Of a stretch of 64,000 bases of DNA, positions 7,698-15,976 are shown in pieces. Where the stretch lies: NCBI RefSeq assembly GCF_030019515.1, contig NZ_JASEEQ010000001.1, positions 248,001-312,000 of the forward strand. The letters are read 5' to 3'. The notes beneath the pieces were generated by a model, which was not told the origin of the DNA, ran no database searches, and was given only the letters and a program-made list of their open reading frames with translations. The stretch is from Nocardioides sp. (GTDB lineage: Bacteria; Actinomycetota; Actinomycetes; Propionibacteriales; Nocardioidaceae). Position 1 is the stretch's first letter. Each line of letters starts with the position of its first letter. The position numbers and the translations under genes are program-made.

Positions 7698-7845
7698 GGG
7701 GACTTTGGGAGCCGTCCATGAGCTGGGCGTCGAGTCCTCACTGATCGGGGTTCCGGTGCCCCCGCACTCTACCGGCGCCACCCGCGCCGCGACATTCCCC
7801 GAAGCTTCCCGTCGCGGCCCGGTCCCGCCTTAGCCTGGTCGCCCC

Positions 7846-9432
7846 ATGTCTCGGACCCTCCCCACCCCGTCCCGCCGCGCCCTCGTCTCGGGTGCGGCGT
7901 CCGGCGTCGCCGCCGGCACCGTCGGCGCCGTCCTGGCCGGGTCGGGCGCCGCACGCGCCGGGTCGGCGTACTCCCCCGCCCGCTACCGCGGTCATCGGCT
8001 GCTCGGGGCATCGGGCCGGCACCTGGTCGGACGGTTCTCCTACGGCGTGACGCCCGCCCTGGCCGACCAGGTGCGCGCCGCCGGCGGCGCCCGGGCCTGG
8101 TTCGAGGCGCAGCTGGACCCCGACGCCGTGACCGACCCGGGCACCGACGCGGTGCGCGAGTGGTGGCCGAGCCTGTCGCGGGGGGCCACCGAGCTGTGGC
8201 AGCGGCAGCGCTCGGGTGTCGAGGGCGTCTGGGAGGTCATGTTCGACTACCAGCGCTGGGTGCTGGTGCGCCGGATGCGCTCGCGCCGCCAGCTGCTCGA
8301 GGTGATGACCGAGTTCTGGGAGAACCACTTCAACGTCCCCGTCAACGGCGACGCCCAGGGCTTCTGGCGCACTCAGTACGGCGACGCGATCCGGGCCGCG
8401 GCCCTGGGTCGCTTCGCGGACCTGCTGCAGGCGACCATCACCCACCCGGCGATGCTGATCAGCCTCGACAACGTCGACTCGACCAGGGCCCACCCGAACG
8501 AGAACCTCGGCCGCGAGCTCCTGGAGCTGCACACGGTCGGGCGCGGCGCCTACGGCGAGGACGACGTCAAGGCCTCCGCGCGGATCCTCACCGGGTGGAG
8601 CGTCGACATGTGGGACACCTTCCAGCCCGAGTACCGCCGCAAGTGGCACGCGACCGGTCCGGTGCAGGTCATCGACTTCAGCCATCCGAACGCCGACTCC
8701 GACGGCCGGGCGGTCACCGAGGCCTACCTCCGCCACCTCGCCCGGCACCCCGCCACCGCCCGGCGGCTGGCCCGCAAGCTCGCGGTGAAGTTCATCAGCG
8801 ACAGCCCCCCGGACGCCCTGGTCGACCAGCTCGCGCAGGTCTACCTCGACCACGACACCGCGATCGCCCCGGTGCTGCGGGCCCTGGCCGCGTCGACCGC
8901 GTTCACCCGGGCTGTGGGGGCCAAGGTCCGGGACCCGGGCGAGGACCTGGTCGCGTCCTACCGGGCCCTCGACGTCCGGCTCACGGCCCCGCCCGACGGC
9001 GACGCCGGCGACGAGTACGCCGCCAACGCGCTGCTCTGGCAGGTCGACGGGATCGGCACCAAGCCCTTCGACTGGCCGCGGCCCGACGGCCAGCCGGTCG
9101 ACAACGAGGCCTGGGCCTCGCCGTCGCGGCTCCTGGCCTCGATGGACGTGCACCTGAGCCTCGCCGGGCGCTGGTGGCCGACCCAGGGCGCGGCGTACCA
9201 CCCGCCGGCCCGGTGGGTGCCCCGGTTCCCGATCCGCTTCGACCTGCTGGTCGACCACCTCTCGCAGGTCCTCCTGCACCGCCGCTCGACCGTGCAGCTG
9301 CTGGAGGCGTGCTGCCTGGCCGTCGACGTCGGACCGCGCGAGCGGATCACCCGCGACCACGGCCTGGTCCGCTGGAACATGCCGCGGCTGCTCACGACGT
9401 TCCTCGACTCCCCCGCCTTCCTGACCCGGTGA
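7846..9432 (+). CDS. Tat-exported DUF1800 protein
   Basis: 528 aa with a twin-arginine signal (SRRALVSG followed by a hydrophobic run to about residue 40). The DUF1800 hallmark NENLGRELLELHTVG occurs near residue 220, after FWENHFNV and before ARILTGWSV. DUF1800 proteins are exported and nearly always paired with DUF1501 proteins, as here 4 bp downstream; their activity is unknown. It starts a plus-strand pair divergent from the CNNM operon. Confidence 0.88.
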   Translation: MSRTLPTPSRRALVSGAASGVAAGTVGAVLAGSGAARAGSAYSPARYRGHRLLGASGRHLVGRFSYGVTPALADQVRAAGGARAWFEAQLDPDAVTDPGTDAVREWWPSLSRGATELWQRQRSGVEGVWEVMFDYQRWVLVRRMRSRRQLLEVMTEFWENHFNVPVNGDAQGFWRTQYGDAIRAAALGRFADLLQATITHPAMLISLDNVDSTRAHPNENLGRELLELHTVGRGAYGEDDVKASARILTGWSVDMWDTFQPEYRRKWHATGPVQVIDFSHPNADSDGRAVTEAYLRHLARHPATARRLARKLAVKFISDSPPDALVDQLAQVYLDHDTAIAPVLRALAASTAFTRAVGAKVRDPGEDLVASYRALDVRLTAPPDGDAGDEYAANALLWQVDGIGTKPFDWPRPDGQPVDNEAWASPSRLLASMDVHLSLAGRWWPTQGAAYHPPARWVPRFPIRFDLLVDHLSQVLLHRRSTVQLLEACCLAVDVGPRERITRDHGLVRWNMPRLLTTFLDSPAFLTR

Positions 9433-9436
9433 CCCC

Positions 9437-10675
9437 ATGACCGACCCCTGCTGCGCCGAGTTCGCGCGCCTCTCGCGCCGTGGACTGTTCTCCGGTGCCG
9501 TGGCGCTCGCGGGCGCGACCACCGTCGTGGGCTCCGCGGCCATCACGACGTCGGCGGCCGCGCTGGCCCCGGCCCCGTCGGTCCTGGTCGTGCTGTCGCT
9601 GCGCGGCGCGGCCGACGGCCTCTCGCTCGTGGTCCCGCACGCGGACCCCGTCTACTACAGCGCCCGGCCGGGCATCGCGGTCCCGGCCGCGTCCCTGCTC
9701 GCCAAGGACGCGATGTTCGGCCTGCACCCCGCGCTCGAGCCGCTGCTGCCGCTCTGGCAGGCCGGCCGGCTGGCGGCCGTGCACGCCACCGGGCTCCCGG
9801 CGCCGAACCGGTCGCACTTCTCCGCGATGGAGGAGGTGGAGGACGCCGACCCCGGCTCCGACGTCCGGACCGGTTGGCTGAACCGGCTGATCGGGACCGA
9901 CCCCGGCCCCTCCCCGCTGCAGGGCTTCAACGTCGGCGGCGGCGTCGTACCGACCTCGCTCTACGGGCCGCAGGGCGTGATGTCCGCCGGGGACGTCGAC
10001 TCCGTGCGGATCCCCGGCGACGACAAGTGGGACACCACCAAGGGCCGCCGGTCCTCGCTGCACCGCCTCTGGGACGACGACCCGAGCACGTTGGGGACCG
10101 CGATGCGCTCCATGTTCGCGGCGCTCGACGACTTCGCGCCCGCGCGCGCGGCGGTCGACAACGCGAAGGCCTATCCGCGGACCGATATCGGGCGGGCGCT
10201 CTCGGAGGTGGCGCGGGTGATCCGGGGCGACGTCGGCGTCGAGGTGATCACCGTCGACCAGGGCGACTGGGACATGCACGCCGACCTGGGCACCGTCGAG
10301 CGCGGCTGGCTGCGCGACAACACCCGCGACCTGGCGGCCGCGATCGCGACGTTCTTCGACGACCTCGGCGACCAGGCTGCCAAGGTGACGCTGGTGACGA
10401 TCAGCGAGTTCGGGCGCCGCGTCGTCGAGAACGACAGCCACGGCCTCGACCACGGCTACGGCAACGTGATGTTCCTGGCGGGCGCCGGGGTCAAGGGCGG
10501 TCGGTACTACGGCACCTGGCCCGGGCTCACCGGCGACCTCGACTCCGACCTGCTCGTCACCACCGACTACCGCAGTGTGCTCGCCGAGGTCGTCTCGACC
10601 CGGTTCGGCGCGTCCACGGCGGCGGTGTTCCCCCGGTTCTCCCCCGAGCCGGTGGGCGCGATGACCTCGCTCTGA
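9437..10675 (+). CDS. Tat-exported DUF1501 protein
   Basis: 412 aa with an RR-type signal (LSRRGLFSGAVALAGATTVV). DUF1501 features include LRGAADGLSLVVPH, NRSHFSAME, DQGDWDMHADLG and TISEFGRRVVENDSHGLDHG; the last resembles the metal-binding end of alkaline-phosphatase/sulfatase-fold proteins. It follows the DUF1800 gene by 4 bp, so the two are probably co-exported partners. Substrate unknown. Confidence 0.88.
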   Translation: MTDPCCAEFARLSRRGLFSGAVALAGATTVVGSAAITTSAAALAPAPSVLVVLSLRGAADGLSLVVPHADPVYYSARPGIAVPAASLLAKDAMFGLHPALEPLLPLWQAGRLAAVHATGLPAPNRSHFSAMEEVEDADPGSDVRTGWLNRLIGTDPGPSPLQGFNVGGGVVPTSLYGPQGVMSAGDVDSVRIPGDDKWDTTKGRRSSLHRLWDDDPSTLGTAMRSMFAALDDFAPARAAVDNAKAYPRTDIGRALSEVARVIRGDVGVEVITVDQGDWDMHADLGTVERGWLRDNTRDLAAAIATFFDDLGDQAAKVTLVTISEFGRRVVENDSHGLDHGYGNVMFLAGAGVKGGRYYGTWPGLTGDLDSDLLVTTDYRSVLAEVVSTRFGASTAAVFPRFSPEPVGAMTSL

Positions 10676-10694
10676 GGCGCGCACACCCGTCGAC

Positions 10695-10708
10695 AAGAAC
10701 GTGTTCTA
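10695..10708. promoter_or_regulatory. KstR-like box
   Basis: AAGAACGTGTTCTA, a near-perfect palindrome identical to the box before fadA5 at 29391. It ends 10 bp before the GTG start of the downstream reductase gene, so a bound repressor would block its promoter. Confidence 0.75.
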
Positions 10709-10717
10709 TCTGCGACG

Positions 10718-11776
10718 GTGTCGCCCGTGCGCGTCATCCAGTGGGCCACCGGCGGCGTCGGCCGGGCGGCGATCGAGGGCATCCGGCTCCATCCCGACCT
10801 CGAGCTGGTCGGCTGCTGGGTGCACAGCGCGAGCAAGCACGGCCGGGACGTCGGCGAGATCCTCGGCACCGAGCCCCTGGGCGTGCGCGCGACCAGCAGC
10901 GTCGAGGAGATCCTCGCCCTGCCGGCCGACGCCGTGGTGTACGCGCCGCTGGTCCCCGACCGCGACGAGGTCGCCGCGCTGCTGCGCTCGGGCAAGAACG
11001 TGGTGACCCCGGTCGGCTGGTTCTACCCGACCGAGAAGGACGGCGCGCCGCTGGCCGCGGCCTGCGCCGAGGGCGGGACGACCCTGCACGGCACCGGCAT
11101 CATCCCGGGCGGCATCACCGAGCTGCATCCGCTGATGTTCTCGGCGCTCTCGTCGGCCGTCCGGTTCGTGCGCGGCGAGGAGTTCTCCGACATCCGCACC
11201 TACGACGCGCCCGACGTCGTCCGGCACATCATGATGTTCGGCGGCCGCCCGGAGGAGGCGCTGGGGGGCCCGATGCTCGGCCTGCTGTCGGGCGGCTTCG
11301 TCCAGTCCGTCCGGATGTGCCTGGATGCGTTGGGCTTCTCCCCCGGCGCCGAGATCCGCACCTCCCAGGAGGTCGCGGTCGCGACCGCCCCGATCGGGTC
11401 GCCGATCGGCGTCATCGAGCCGGGACTGGTCGCCGGCCAGCGGTTCGTCTGGGAGGCGTTCGTCCGCGACGAGTGCGTGGTCCGGATCGCGGTGAACTGG
11501 CTGATGGGCGAGGCGCACCTGGAGCCCGCCTGGGGCTTCGGCCCGGAGGGAGAGCGGTTCGAGGTCGAGGTGCGCGGCGACCCGAACGCGTTCGTGACGA
11601 TCAAGGGCTGGCAGCCGGAGACCGTCGAGGAGGGCCTGGTCCGCAACCCGGGGGTGGTCGCGACTGCGATGCACTGCGTGAACTCGGTCCCGTACGTCGT
11701 GGCCGCGGAGCCCGGGATCCGGACCTATCTCGACCTGCCGCTCATCGCGGGTCGGGCGCACCCCGACCTGCGCTGA
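10718..11776 (+). CDS. Dihydrodipicolinate reductase-like NAD(P)-dependent oxidoreductase
   Basis: 352 aa. The N-terminal Rossmann motif reads QWATGGVGRAAIEGI, followed by the DapB-like middle part (NVVTPVGWFYP, GTGIIPGG) and a C-terminal domain found in the 2,4-diaminopentanoate dehydrogenase-like group. True DapB catalytic residues are not evident, so lysine biosynthesis is unlikely. The KstR-like box immediately upstream places it in the sterol regulon, where it may oxidise or reduce a keto or hydroxy steroid intermediate; that is inference. GTG 10718 is used; GTG 10727 is possible. Its last 35 bp overlap the convergent nitroreductase gene. Confidence 0.75.
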   Translation: MSPVRVIQWATGGVGRAAIEGIRLHPDLELVGCWVHSASKHGRDVGEILGTEPLGVRATSSVEEILALPADAVVYAPLVPDRDEVAALLRSGKNVVTPVGWFYPTEKDGAPLAAACAEGGTTLHGTGIIPGGITELHPLMFSALSSAVRFVRGEEFSDIRTYDAPDVVRHIMMFGGRPEEALGGPMLGLLSGGFVQSVRMCLDALGFSPGAEIRTSQEVAVATAPIGSPIGVIEPGLVAGQRFVWEAFVRDECVVRIAVNWLMGEAHLEPAWGFGPEGERFEVEVRGDPNAFVTIKGWQPETVEEGLVRNPGVVATAMHCVNSVPYVVAAEPGIRTYLDLPLIAGRAHPDLR

Positions 11777-12689
11777 CCCGCACCCGCCGGCGAGGGGTGG
11801 GCCGGGCCGGCTCGCTCGGGCCGAGGCGTGCCACCATCTGGGGGACGTGCCCGTGCAGCACCGCGCCCAGGCGGGACCGCAGCGCCGGGCTGGCCTCGCA
11901 CGGCTGGTTCTCGAAGGCCGCGGACAGCCCCGCCGCCGTCGCGACCAGCAGCATCCGCTCCAGGGCCTGGCCGGCCCGCAGCCAGTCCGCCGGCTCGTCC
12001 TCGTGCGTGCCGAGCACGACCACCGCCGGGGCGTCCTCGACCAGCCGGGCGTTCGCGACACCCCGGCGCCGGCCGAGGTCGAGGTGGGCGACCGCGAACC
12101 GGGTCGGCACCAGCGCGGCCGTCGAGACGGTCAGCCCGTCCCCGCTGCGCCGGGTCCGGAGCCACCGGGCCAGCTCCCGCCGCCAGCCGCGGTCGCACCA
12201 CAGGACCCGGTCCCCCTCGGCGACCAGGCCGGCCACCGAGTCGCGCTGGAGCGCGTCCATGACGTGCAGGCACGCCCCCTCGGTCTGCACGGCCGCCCGC
12301 AGCGCGGCCAGCGTGTCCGGGGTGATCGACGCCCGGACGAACGGCCCGTGGTGGGTACGACGGGCGGCGAGCGCGCCGTACAGCGCGGCCTCGTCGCCGG
12401 GCGCGCCCGTGAGGTGGACGGTCGCGAGGTGGTCGGGGTCGGCGTCCGGGAACGGCTCGACGAGTGCGCCGGTGCCGTCCTGGGCGGCCGCCACCCGCAG
12501 CGCGAACAGTGCGGCGCCGCAGCTGATCACCAGCTCGCGGCCGCGCGGGTCGTTGACCGGGAGGGCCTGGCTGCGATCGGCGTACAGCTCGATCCGGCGC
12601 CCGTCCGCGGACGCGACCCAGCGCCAGGGCTGCGTGTTGTGGGACGACGGCGCCCGGGCCGCTGCTGCGACGAGCTCGGTGATCGACAT
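11742..12689 (-). CDS. Acg-type nitroreductase family protein
   Basis: 315 aa. SSHNTQPWRW near the N-terminus is the FMN-phosphate-binding segment of the Acg/Rv2032 group, and a second repeat of the nitroreductase fold begins near residue 190 (ALVPTRFAVAHLDLG). Acg proteins are about 330 aa, bind FMN without clear nitroreductase activity and belong to the hypoxia (DosR) regulon in mycobacteria. ATG 12689 has a good GGAGGT site; the GTG at 12701 overlaps that site and is less likely. A DosR-like box lies upstream (12732-12748). Confidence 0.8.
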   Translation of the reverse strand: MSITELVAAAARAPSSHNTQPWRWVASADGRRIELYADRSQALPVNDPRGRELVISCGAALFALRVAAAQDGTGALVEPFPDADPDHLATVHLTGAPGDEAALYGALAARRTHHGPFVRASITPDTLAALRAAVQTEGACLHVMDALQRDSVAGLVAEGDRVLWCDRGWRRELARWLRTRRSGDGLTVSTAALVPTRFAVAHLDLGRRRGVANARLVEDAPAVVVLGTHEDEPADWLRAGQALERMLLVATAAGLSAAFENQPCEASPALRSRLGAVLHGHVPQMVARLGPSEPARPTPRRRVRVSAGRGAPDPR

Positions 12690-12731
12690 GGGACCTCCCA
12701 CACCGAGCCTGCCGCGCCGGTCCGGGCGCGA

Positions 12732-12748
12732 TCAGGGGCGAAGGTCCG
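12732..12748 (-). promoter_or_regulatory. DosR/DevR-like box
   Basis: On the minus strand the site reads CGGACCTTCGCCCCTGA. It fits the DosR pattern GGGACYWWMGSCCC except at one base. It lies 43 bp before the start of an Acg-type gene, a family that is DosR-controlled in mycobacteria. Match made by eye. Confidence 0.4.
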
Positions 12749-12771
12749 CGCCGCGGGTGCCGGTGGGCCCG

Positions 12772-12954
12772 CTACCTCCCGGGGTGCTGCCCGACCCGCT
12801 GCCCGACGTGGTCGTAGCCGACCTGCTGCACGGCACTGTCGTCGTGGCGCAGCCGGTCGACGCCGTCCTGGACGTCGGAGACCTGCACGATGGTGCAGAG
12901 TGCTGCGATCGCGATGACGAGTGCGGTCGCGATGCCGTGAAGTACGTCGCGCAT
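12772..12954 (-). CDS. Small single-pass membrane protein
   Basis: 60 aa. MRDVLHGIATALVIAIAALCTIVQV forms one membrane helix, followed by a polar, histidine- and glutamine-containing tail. The ATG at 12954 has a G-rich ribosome-binding site. I do not recognise a family. It is transcribed in the same direction as the nitroreductase gene and ends 24 bp before the DosR-like box. Between it and the next gene (12955-13134) I see only a 7-bp hairpin (TGCCACG/CGTGGCA, 13024-13051). Confidence 0.5.
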   Translation of the reverse strand: MRDVLHGIATALVIAIAALCTIVQVSDVQDGVDRLRHDDSAVQQVGYDHVGQRVGQHPGR

Positions 12955-13134
12955 CTCGGTCCCCCCAGACCTGGTGATGGCGGTGGTGCGGTTCCCCTGG
13001 ACCCCTCCCCCTAGACCCCATGGTGCCACGCCACCGGTCACGGCCGTGGCAGGCGCGGCATGATTTTGCCGATGGACCGCTCAGGTCCGGCCCGGGCCGG
13101 CCGTGGTGCTGATCCTGGCCGAAGGCCGATCGCG

Positions 13135-14238
13135 CTACGTGCGGATCGACTCGAGGCGGGCGACGGTCTCCTCGAACTCGGCGACCAGGTCGGCCATCAC
13201 CTCGGCGACCGGGCGCACCTCGTTCATCCGGCCGACGATCTGGCCGATCGGCATCGAGATGACGTCGGGGTCGCCGGAGGCGTTGATCCGGTTGTGGGCG
13301 TCGGCGACCAGGAGGTTCTGCAGCGGCATCGGCAGCGGCTCGGGCGCGTCCTGCTCGGCCCAGGCCTCGGTCCACCTCGTCTTGAGCAGCCGCGCCGGCT
13401 TGCCGGTGTAGATGCGGGTGCGGACGGTGTCGGAGGACGTCGCGCGGGTGAACGCCTGGGTCCAGCCCGCGTTGGACTGGAGGTTCTGGTACTCCTCGGT
13501 GCCCAGCCAGATCGAGCCGGTCCACACGCCCTGCGAGCCCAGCGCCAGGGACGCCGCGACCTGGCGTCCCGAGCCGATCCCGCCGGCGCCGAGCACCGGC
13601 ACGTCGGGGCCCACGGCGTCCACGATGTCGGGCTGCAGCACCATGCTCGCGACCTCACCGGTGTGCCCGCCGGCCTCGTAGCCCTGGGCGACGATGATGT
13701 CGACGCCGTTGGCGACGTGCGAGCGCGCGTGCTTCGCGGCCCCGGCGAGCGCGGCGACCAGGATGCCGTGCTCGTGGCACTTCTCGATCACGTCGACCGG
13801 GGGCGACCCGAGCGCGTTGGCGATCAGCACCGGCCGGTGGTTCAGGGCGACGTCGAGGTGCGACCGGGCGACCGAGTGCAGCCAGCCGAGCACCCCGTCA
13901 CGGCCCTCGCCCTCCGGGAGCGGGGGGACGCCGAGCCGCTGCAGCGTGCGCTCGACGAAGCTCACGTGCTCCTCGGGGATCATCGACTTGAGGTCCACCG
14001 AGCTGCCCTCGGTCGGGATCTTCATCGGCATCACGATGTCGACGCCGTACGGCTTGCCATCGGTGTTGTCGTCGAGCCAGCTCAGCGTGCGCTCGAGCTC
14101 GTCGGTGTCGTTGAAGCGGACACAGCCGAGCACTCCCAGGCCCCCGGCACGCGAGACCGCGGCGGCGACGTGCTCGGAGGGGGTGAAGGCGAAGATCGGG
14201 TGGTCGATCCCGAACGTGTCGCAGATCGGGGTGCGCAT
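13135..14238 (-). CDS. Nitronate monooxygenase-like flavin oxidoreductase (IpdC-type family)
   Basis: 367 aa, a TIM-barrel FMN protein of the nitropropane dioxygenase family. It shows HPIFAFTPSEHVAAAVSRAGGLGVLG at the N-terminus, the ANALGSPP strand, AQGYEAGGHTGE for phosphate binding and LGAGGIGSGRQVAASLALG. The canonical nitronate-oxidising histidine cannot be placed with confidence. It sits 40 bp downstream of fadD19 on the same strand, so it probably shares the KstR-controlled transcript. The family also contains IpdC (another copy at 34753), so a flavin reductase or isomerase role on a steroid CoA ester is plausible. Confidence 0.8.
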   Translation of the reverse strand: MRTPICDTFGIDHPIFAFTPSEHVAAAVSRAGGLGVLGCVRFNDTDELERTLSWLDDNTDGKPYGVDIVMPMKIPTEGSSVDLKSMIPEEHVSFVERTLQRLGVPPLPEGEGRDGVLGWLHSVARSHLDVALNHRPVLIANALGSPPVDVIEKCHEHGILVAALAGAAKHARSHVANGVDIIVAQGYEAGGHTGEVASMVLQPDIVDAVGPDVPVLGAGGIGSGRQVAASLALGSQGVWTGSIWLGTEEYQNLQSNAGWTQAFTRATSSDTVRTRIYTGKPARLLKTRWTEAWAEQDAPEPLPMPLQNLLVADAHNRINASGDPDVISMPIGQIVGRMNEVRPVAEVMADLVAEFEETVARLESIRT

Positions 14239-14278
14239 GAGGACTCTCTCTCCCGAGGACGGATCGGCTGGCGTCGGG

Positions 14279-15931
14279 TCAGGGTCCGACGGAGGTCGGG
14301 TCGACCGTCGGCGCCTTGGCGGCGAAGCCGGCCAGGGCCAGCTCCTTGGCCTTCGGGTACTGCGCCTTGCCGGTGGCGTTGCGCGGGATCCGGTCGACGA
14401 CGGTGAGGGCGCGGGGCAGCTTGTAGCCCGACAGGTGGGTGCGCAGGTAGCTGCGCAGGTCGTCCAGCTCGAGAGAGGCCCCCTCGCGCAGCTCGACGAC
14501 CGCGGCCACGGCCTGGCCGTACCGCTCGTCGGGGATCCCGACGACGAGGACGTCGTACACCGACGGGTGTCCCTTGACGGCCATCTCGACCTCTTCGGGG
14601 TAGACCTTCTCGCCACCGGTGTTCACGCAGTTGGAGCCACGGCCCAGCAGGGTGACCCGGCCGCCCTCCTCGATCCGCGCGAAGTCGCCGGGCACGGAGT
14701 AGCGCTCGCCGTCGATGGTGAGGAAGGTGGCGGCCGACTTCGTGGGGTCCTTGTAGTAGCCGACCGGGACGCTGCCGCCGCGGCCGAGCCGGCCGACCTT
14801 GCCGATGTCGGTGGCGACGTCGAGGACCCGGTTGTCCTCGTCGATGACCACGCTGTGCGGACCGAGCCCGACGACCGGGCCGTCCGGACTGATGTTGTCC
14901 TTCTCCTGCATGCCCATCCCCTGGAAGCCGGTCTCCGAGGCCCCGATGGAGTCGGTGAACACGGCGTTGGGGAAGGCGTCCATCCAGCGCTTCTTCACCG
15001 GCGGGCTGAAGATCGCGGCGCTGCTGGAGATCGCGAACAGGCTGGATCCGTCGAAGCCGCCGGCCTCGTAGGCCTCGATCAGGGGCCGGGCCATGGCGTC
15101 GCCGGTCATGAAGATCAGCTGGACCTGGTTCTCGTCGATGATCTGCCAGGTCCGCACCGGATCGAACTTGGGCTCCAGGATCGTCAGGTGCCCGGCGAAC
15201 AGGTGCATGAGCAGGCCGGCCTGGGCGCCGCCGTGCATCAGCGGGCTCAGCGGGAAGGTGACCATCCGGGGGTCGTTGGCCTGCGTGGACTGGTCGTACT
15301 CCTCCAGCGGCGCGCCGGTGTAGAAGTCGATGCCGCCGCCGAGCACCCGCCAGAAGTCCTCGTGGCGCCACATCACGCCCTTCGGGAAGCCGGTCGTCCC
15401 GCCGGTGTAGATGATGTGGATGTCGTCGGGGCTGCGCTCGCCGAAGTCGCGCTCGGCGCTGCGGCCGGCCAGGGCGTCCTCCCACAGGACCCCGCCGTAC
15501 GACGAGACGTCGGAGTCGTCGTCCGGCTCGATGGCGTCACGCACCGCCACGGCCAGGCGCAGCTTCTCGTGCTTCGGGAGGCACGCGGCGACCAGCGACG
15601 CGTAGGTGCGCTCGTGGATCACCGCGACCACGTCCGCGTTGTCGAAGAGGTAGTCGAGCTCGGCCTCGACGTAGCGGTAGTTCACGTTGATGCTGACGGC
15701 GCGGATCTTGGCGACCGCGAGCACCGCCACGACGTGCTCGATGCTGTTCTTGGCGTAGATCGCCACGTGGTCCCCGACCCCGACCCCCTGGGCCTGCAGG
15801 AAGTGCGCGAGGCGGTTGGCGTCGGCCTCCAGCTCGGCGTAGGTCACGACCCGATCACCGACCTTGAGGGCGCGGTTGTCGGGTGCGGCATCGACGGCGT
15901 GTTCGAAGAGGTCAGCGATGTTGTGAGCCAC
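14279..15931 (-). CDS. fadD19: Steroid-CoA ligase FadD19
   Basis: 550 aa, the FadD19 length. The AMP-binding motif YTGGTTGFPKGVMWRHED and GERSPDDIHIIYTGG closely follow mycobacterial FadD19; further blocks are FMTGDAMARPL, DSIGASETGFQG, PVGYYKDPTKSAATF and NTGGEKVYPEEVE. FadD19 activates the sterol side-chain C26 acid (3-oxo-cholestenoate type) to its CoA ester and is needed for C24-branched sterols in rhodococci. It is divergent from echA19 across a KstR-like box, the same arrangement as Rv3515c/Rv3516. Confidence 0.9.
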   Translation of the reverse strand: MAHNIADLFEHAVDAAPDNRALKVGDRVVTYAELEADANRLAHFLQAQGVGVGDHVAIYAKNSIEHVVAVLAVAKIRAVSINVNYRYVEAELDYLFDNADVVAVIHERTYASLVAACLPKHEKLRLAVAVRDAIEPDDDSDVSSYGGVLWEDALAGRSAERDFGERSPDDIHIIYTGGTTGFPKGVMWRHEDFWRVLGGGIDFYTGAPLEEYDQSTQANDPRMVTFPLSPLMHGGAQAGLLMHLFAGHLTILEPKFDPVRTWQIIDENQVQLIFMTGDAMARPLIEAYEAGGFDGSSLFAISSSAAIFSPPVKKRWMDAFPNAVFTDSIGASETGFQGMGMQEKDNISPDGPVVGLGPHSVVIDEDNRVLDVATDIGKVGRLGRGGSVPVGYYKDPTKSAATFLTIDGERYSVPGDFARIEEGGRVTLLGRGSNCVNTGGEKVYPEEVEMAVKGHPSVYDVLVVGIPDERYGQAVAAVVELREGASLELDDLRSYLRTHLSGYKLPRALTVVDRIPRNATGKAQYPKAKELALAGFAAKAPTVDPTSVGP

Positions 15932-15941
15932 GACGCGAGAC

Positions 15942-15955
15942 TAGAACACGTTCTC
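15942..15955. promoter_or_regulatory. KstR-like box between fadD19 and echA19
   Basis: TAGAACACGTTCTC lies inside the 45-bp gap between divergent starts. A TAGGCT -10-like hexamer at 15964-15969 sits 8 bp before the echA19 ATG, suggesting a very short leader. One site could repress both promoters. Confidence 0.85.
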
Positions 15956-15976
15956 GTTTTTGGCTAGGCTCCCGCC

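Noticed and set aside
7628-7740. M-box (ykoK) or manganese riboswitch
   Set aside because: Hairpins are real, but the conserved core sequences of either class could not be found; kept only as an unnamed structured leader.
7738-9546. Long minus-strand frame opposite the DUF1800 gene
   Set aside because: Composition is the valine/arginine/glycine-rich pattern of high-GC antisense frames, with no motif; the plus strand has a clear DUF1800 protein.
9874-13014. Plus-strand frame of 1046 codons across DUF1501, reductase and nitroreductase genes
   Set aside because: Out of phase with the real proteins and arginine/proline-rich without motifs.
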